62,674 nucleotides of DNA, from positions 10,894 through 73,567 of the forward strand of contig NZ_VCLA01000104.1 in the NCBI RefSeq assembly GCF_009600885.1, in the 5' to 3' direction. The stretch comes from Streptomyces jumonjinensis (GTDB lineage Bacteria > Actinomycetota > Actinomycetes > Streptomycetales > Streptomycetaceae). Numbering within the stretch: position 1 is the first letter of the stretch; every line of letters begins with the position of its first letter. Shown here piece by piece: positions 60,888 through 62,674 of this stretch. The translations under genes and the position numbers were made by a program. The notes under the pieces are model-generated. The model saw only the letters and a list, made by a program, of their open reading frames with translations. It was not told the DNA's origin and made no database searches.

Positions 60888-62674
60888 GGCTGCACCGGCT
60901 GAGCGTCAGCGCCTTCGGGCCGTTCGGAGCCGCTCAGGACATCGACTTCGACGCGCTGTCCGGCGGCGGGATCTTTCTGCTCCACGGGCCGACCGGCGCG
61001 GGCAAGACCTCCGTGCTCGACGCCGTCTGCTTCGCCCTGTACGGGGCCGTGCCCGGCGCGCGGCAGAGCCCCGGGGCGTCCCTGCGCAGCGACCACGCGG
61101 AGAGCGGCGTCCGCACCGAGGTGCTGCTGGAGCTGACGGCCGGCGGCCGGCGGCTGGAGATCGTCCGCAGCCCCGCCCAGCCGCGCCCCAAGAAGAACGG
61201 CAAGGGCTTCACCACCGAGCGGGCCCAGAGCCGGCTGCGCGAATGGGACGCGGGCAGCGCCGCCTGGAAGGCGCTGAGCACATCCCATCAGGAGATCGGC
61301 GAGGAGCTCGCTCAGCTCGTCGGGATGAGCCGTGACCAGTTCTGCCAGGTGGTGCTCCTGCCGCAGGGGGACTTCGCCCGCTTTCTGCGCGCCGACGCGG
61401 AGGCCCGGGGCAGGCTCCTCGGCCGGCTCTTCGACACCCGCCGCTTCGCGGCCGTCGAGGAGCGTCTCGCCGAGCGGCGGCGGCAGGCCGAGGCCCGGGT
61501 GCGGGCCGGGGACGAGCGGCTGCTGGAGCTGGCGCACCGGATGGAGCAGGCGGCGGGCCCGGTGGCCGGGGACGCGCCGCCGCCCCGGCAGCAGCCCGGG
61601 GACCCGGGCCTCGCCGACGCCGTCGGCTCATGGGCCGCCGTCGCCCGCTCGGGCGCGTACGAGCGCCGGGACATCGCCTCTCTCGCACTCTCGACGGCCG
61701 AGCGCCGGGAGACCTTGGCACGGGAGAGGCTCGACGCCGAACGGGAGCTCGCCAGGCTTCAGCAGCGGTACGAGGACGCCGAGCGCCGCCGCCGGACGCT
61801 GGAGGAACGGCGGCCCGAGTACGAGGCGCTCTGCGCCCTGTTGGAGCGCGCCCGCAAGGCGGAGCGGGTGGCCCCCGCGCTCGGACTGCGGGAGGACGCC
61901 GAACGCGATCACCGCGCCGCGACCGCGGCCCGGGACCGGGTGTTCGCCCAGCTCCCGGCCGACCTCCGGGAGGCGGGTGCGGAGCAGCTCCTGGAGCTGG
62001 AGCGCAGGCTCCGGCAGGACCTGGGCGGACTGGAGTCCGCGCGCCGGGCGGAACGGCGCGTCGAGGAGATCGTCCGTGAGCGGGCCGGGCTGGACCGGCA
62101 GGCCCGGGCGGACGACGGTGTTCTCGCGGAGGCGGAGGGCTGGCTGGCGGGCTGGGAGGCCCTGCGCCATGAGCACCGCGAGCGCATCGAGGCAGCCCGG
62201 GACGCGGCGACCCGCGCCGAACATCTCGCGGGCCGGCTGGAGACCGCCCGCGAACGGCTCGGCGCGGCACGCGAACGCGACCGGCTGACCGGACGGGCCC
62301 GGGAGGCCGGCGAGGCGCTGCGGGCGGCCCGGGACCGGGCGGGCGCGGCCCGGGAGAACTGGCTCGATCTGAAGGAACGCCGGCTGCGCGGCATCGCGGC
62401 GGAGCTGGCCGCGTCGCTGGCCGAGGGGGAGCCGTGCGCGGTCTGCGGATCGTCCGAGCACCCGGCTCCCGCGAGCGCGGACGCCGCTCATGTCGCGCCC
62501 GCCGAGGAGGACGCGGCGTACGAGGAGTTCACGCGCGCCGACCGCGCGCGTTCCGCGGCCGAACGCGAACGGGCGGTCGTCGAGGAGTCCCTGGCTTCCG
62601 CGCGCGCCCGCGCCCGGGAGGCGGGCGCGATGCCCGGTGCCGGGACGGAGTCGGTGCCGGCCCCGGCTTCGGCC
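60884..62674 (+). CDS. sbcC: Exonuclease SbcCD subunit C (partial, cut by right edge)
   Basis: The frame opens at GTG 60884 (MRLHRLSVSAFGPFGAAQDI) and runs without stop to the window edge, giving 597 codons of a protein of about 1000 residues. The Walker A motif GPTGAGKTS lies at 35-43, GMSRDQFCQVVLLPQGDFAR is the Q-loop region, and long Arg/Glu/Ala-rich coiled coil follows. The zinc-hook motif Cys518-x-x-Cys521 (PCAVCGS) is present. It is the ATPase partner of SbcD (Rad50 homolog). The second coiled coil and Walker B lie beyond the window. Confidence 0.97.
   Translation, partial: MRLHRLSVSAFGPFGAAQDIDFDALSGGGIFLLHGPTGAGKTSVLDAVCFALYGAVPGARQSPGASLRSDHAESGVRTEVLLELTAGGRRLEIVRSPAQPRPKKNGKGFTTERAQSRLREWDAGSAAWKALSTSHQEIGEELAQLVGMSRDQFCQVVLLPQGDFARFLRADAEARGRLLGRLFDTRRFAAVEERLAERRRQAEARVRAGDERLLELAHRMEQAAGPVAGDAPPPRQQPGDPGLADAVGSWAAVARSGAYERRDIASLALSTAERRETLARERLDAERELARLQQRYEDAERRRRTLEERRPEYEALCALLERARKAERVAPALGLREDAERDHRAATAARDRVFAQLPADLREAGAEQLLELERRLRQDLGGLESARRAERRVEEIVRERAGLDRQARADDGVLAEAEGWLAGWEALRHEHRERIEAARDAATRAEHLAGRLETARERLGAARERDRLTGRAREAGEALRAARDRAGAARENWLDLKERRLRGIAAELAASLAEGEPCAVCGSSEHPAPASADAAHVAPAEEDAAYEEFTRADRARSAAERERAVVEESLASARARAREAGAMPGAGTESVPAPASA

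Overview
The window is chromosomal DNA of a high-GC actinobacterium, almost certainly a Streptomyces. GC is very high and concentrated at third codon positions, GTG and TTG starts are frequent, several genes look leaderless, and many families are typical of streptomycetes: a conservon (cvnA-D plus P450), EF-Tu3, DUF5999, CPBP protease, and PadR, MocR and XRE-cupin regulators. From memory, the order gcvP ... fabG-like pair, ung ... lnt, uppP, tuf3 resembles the SCO1378 to SCO1321 stretch of S. coelicolor read in descending order; this was not checked by alignment. No rRNA, tRNA, CRISPR, prophage, transposase or biosynthetic megasynthase was seen. LAYOUT. 1-10 kb: a PRC-barrel gene cut by the left edge, a tandem glycine riboswitch driving gcvP, a DUF5999 gene, a glutamate-cysteine ligase-like enzyme followed by a CPBP membrane protease, PhzF and VOC enzymes, and a PadR regulator with an operator. 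10-24 kb: an SRPBCC protein, a small ORF plus a stand-alone Clp-N protein, three EamA exporters (one behind a structured leader with a Pro-Pro-Pro mini-ORF, one divergent from a LysR gene), a MocR regulator divergent from a flavin-split-barrel protein, a catalytically depleted isochorismatase-fold protein, a Tat-type Rieske lipoprotein, an S9 peptidase, and a HipA-like kinase coupled to DUF3037. 24-34.5 kb: two SDR/FabG genes, an orphan peptide-binding lipoprotein, ung, an oxidoreductase whose 3' end overlaps lnt antisense, and an RlmG-type methyltransferase. 34.5-43.5 kb: uppP with a decayed copy of its own 3' end beside it, a TVP38 membrane protein, tuf3, a spermidine-synthase-like gene overlapping an MFS gene, a thioesterase and a gamma carbonic anhydrase. 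43.5-49.4 kb: a P450 facing a complete conservon operon cvnA-cvnB-cvnC-cvnD-CYP157-like; the CYP157-like P450 lacks the ExxR arginine. 49.4-57.9 kb: an acyltransferase, an EamA exporter divergent from an XRE-cupin regulator, a YbaK deacylase, and a very large secreted protein joining a trypsin-like protease, a lectin-like domain, an SGNH esterase and five VCBS-like repeats. 57.9 kb to the end: a beta-propeller lipoprotein, then sbcD and a truncated sbcC, joined by a frame-shifted bridging ORF. THEMES. (1) Four exporters of the EamA/DMT superfamily, at least two beside their own divergent regulators. (2) An unusual number of short degenerate tandem repeats (units of 10, 14, 15, 22, 32, 34 and about 43 bp) at gene borders, often touching stop codons. 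(3) Many convergent pairs share one perfect GC hairpin as a probable two-way terminator. The strongest candidates for something undescribed are the protease-lectin-esterase-VCBS fusion, the PPP leader of the EamA gene, the HipA-like kinase/DUF3037 pair, the uppP remnant and the sbcD-sbcC junction.
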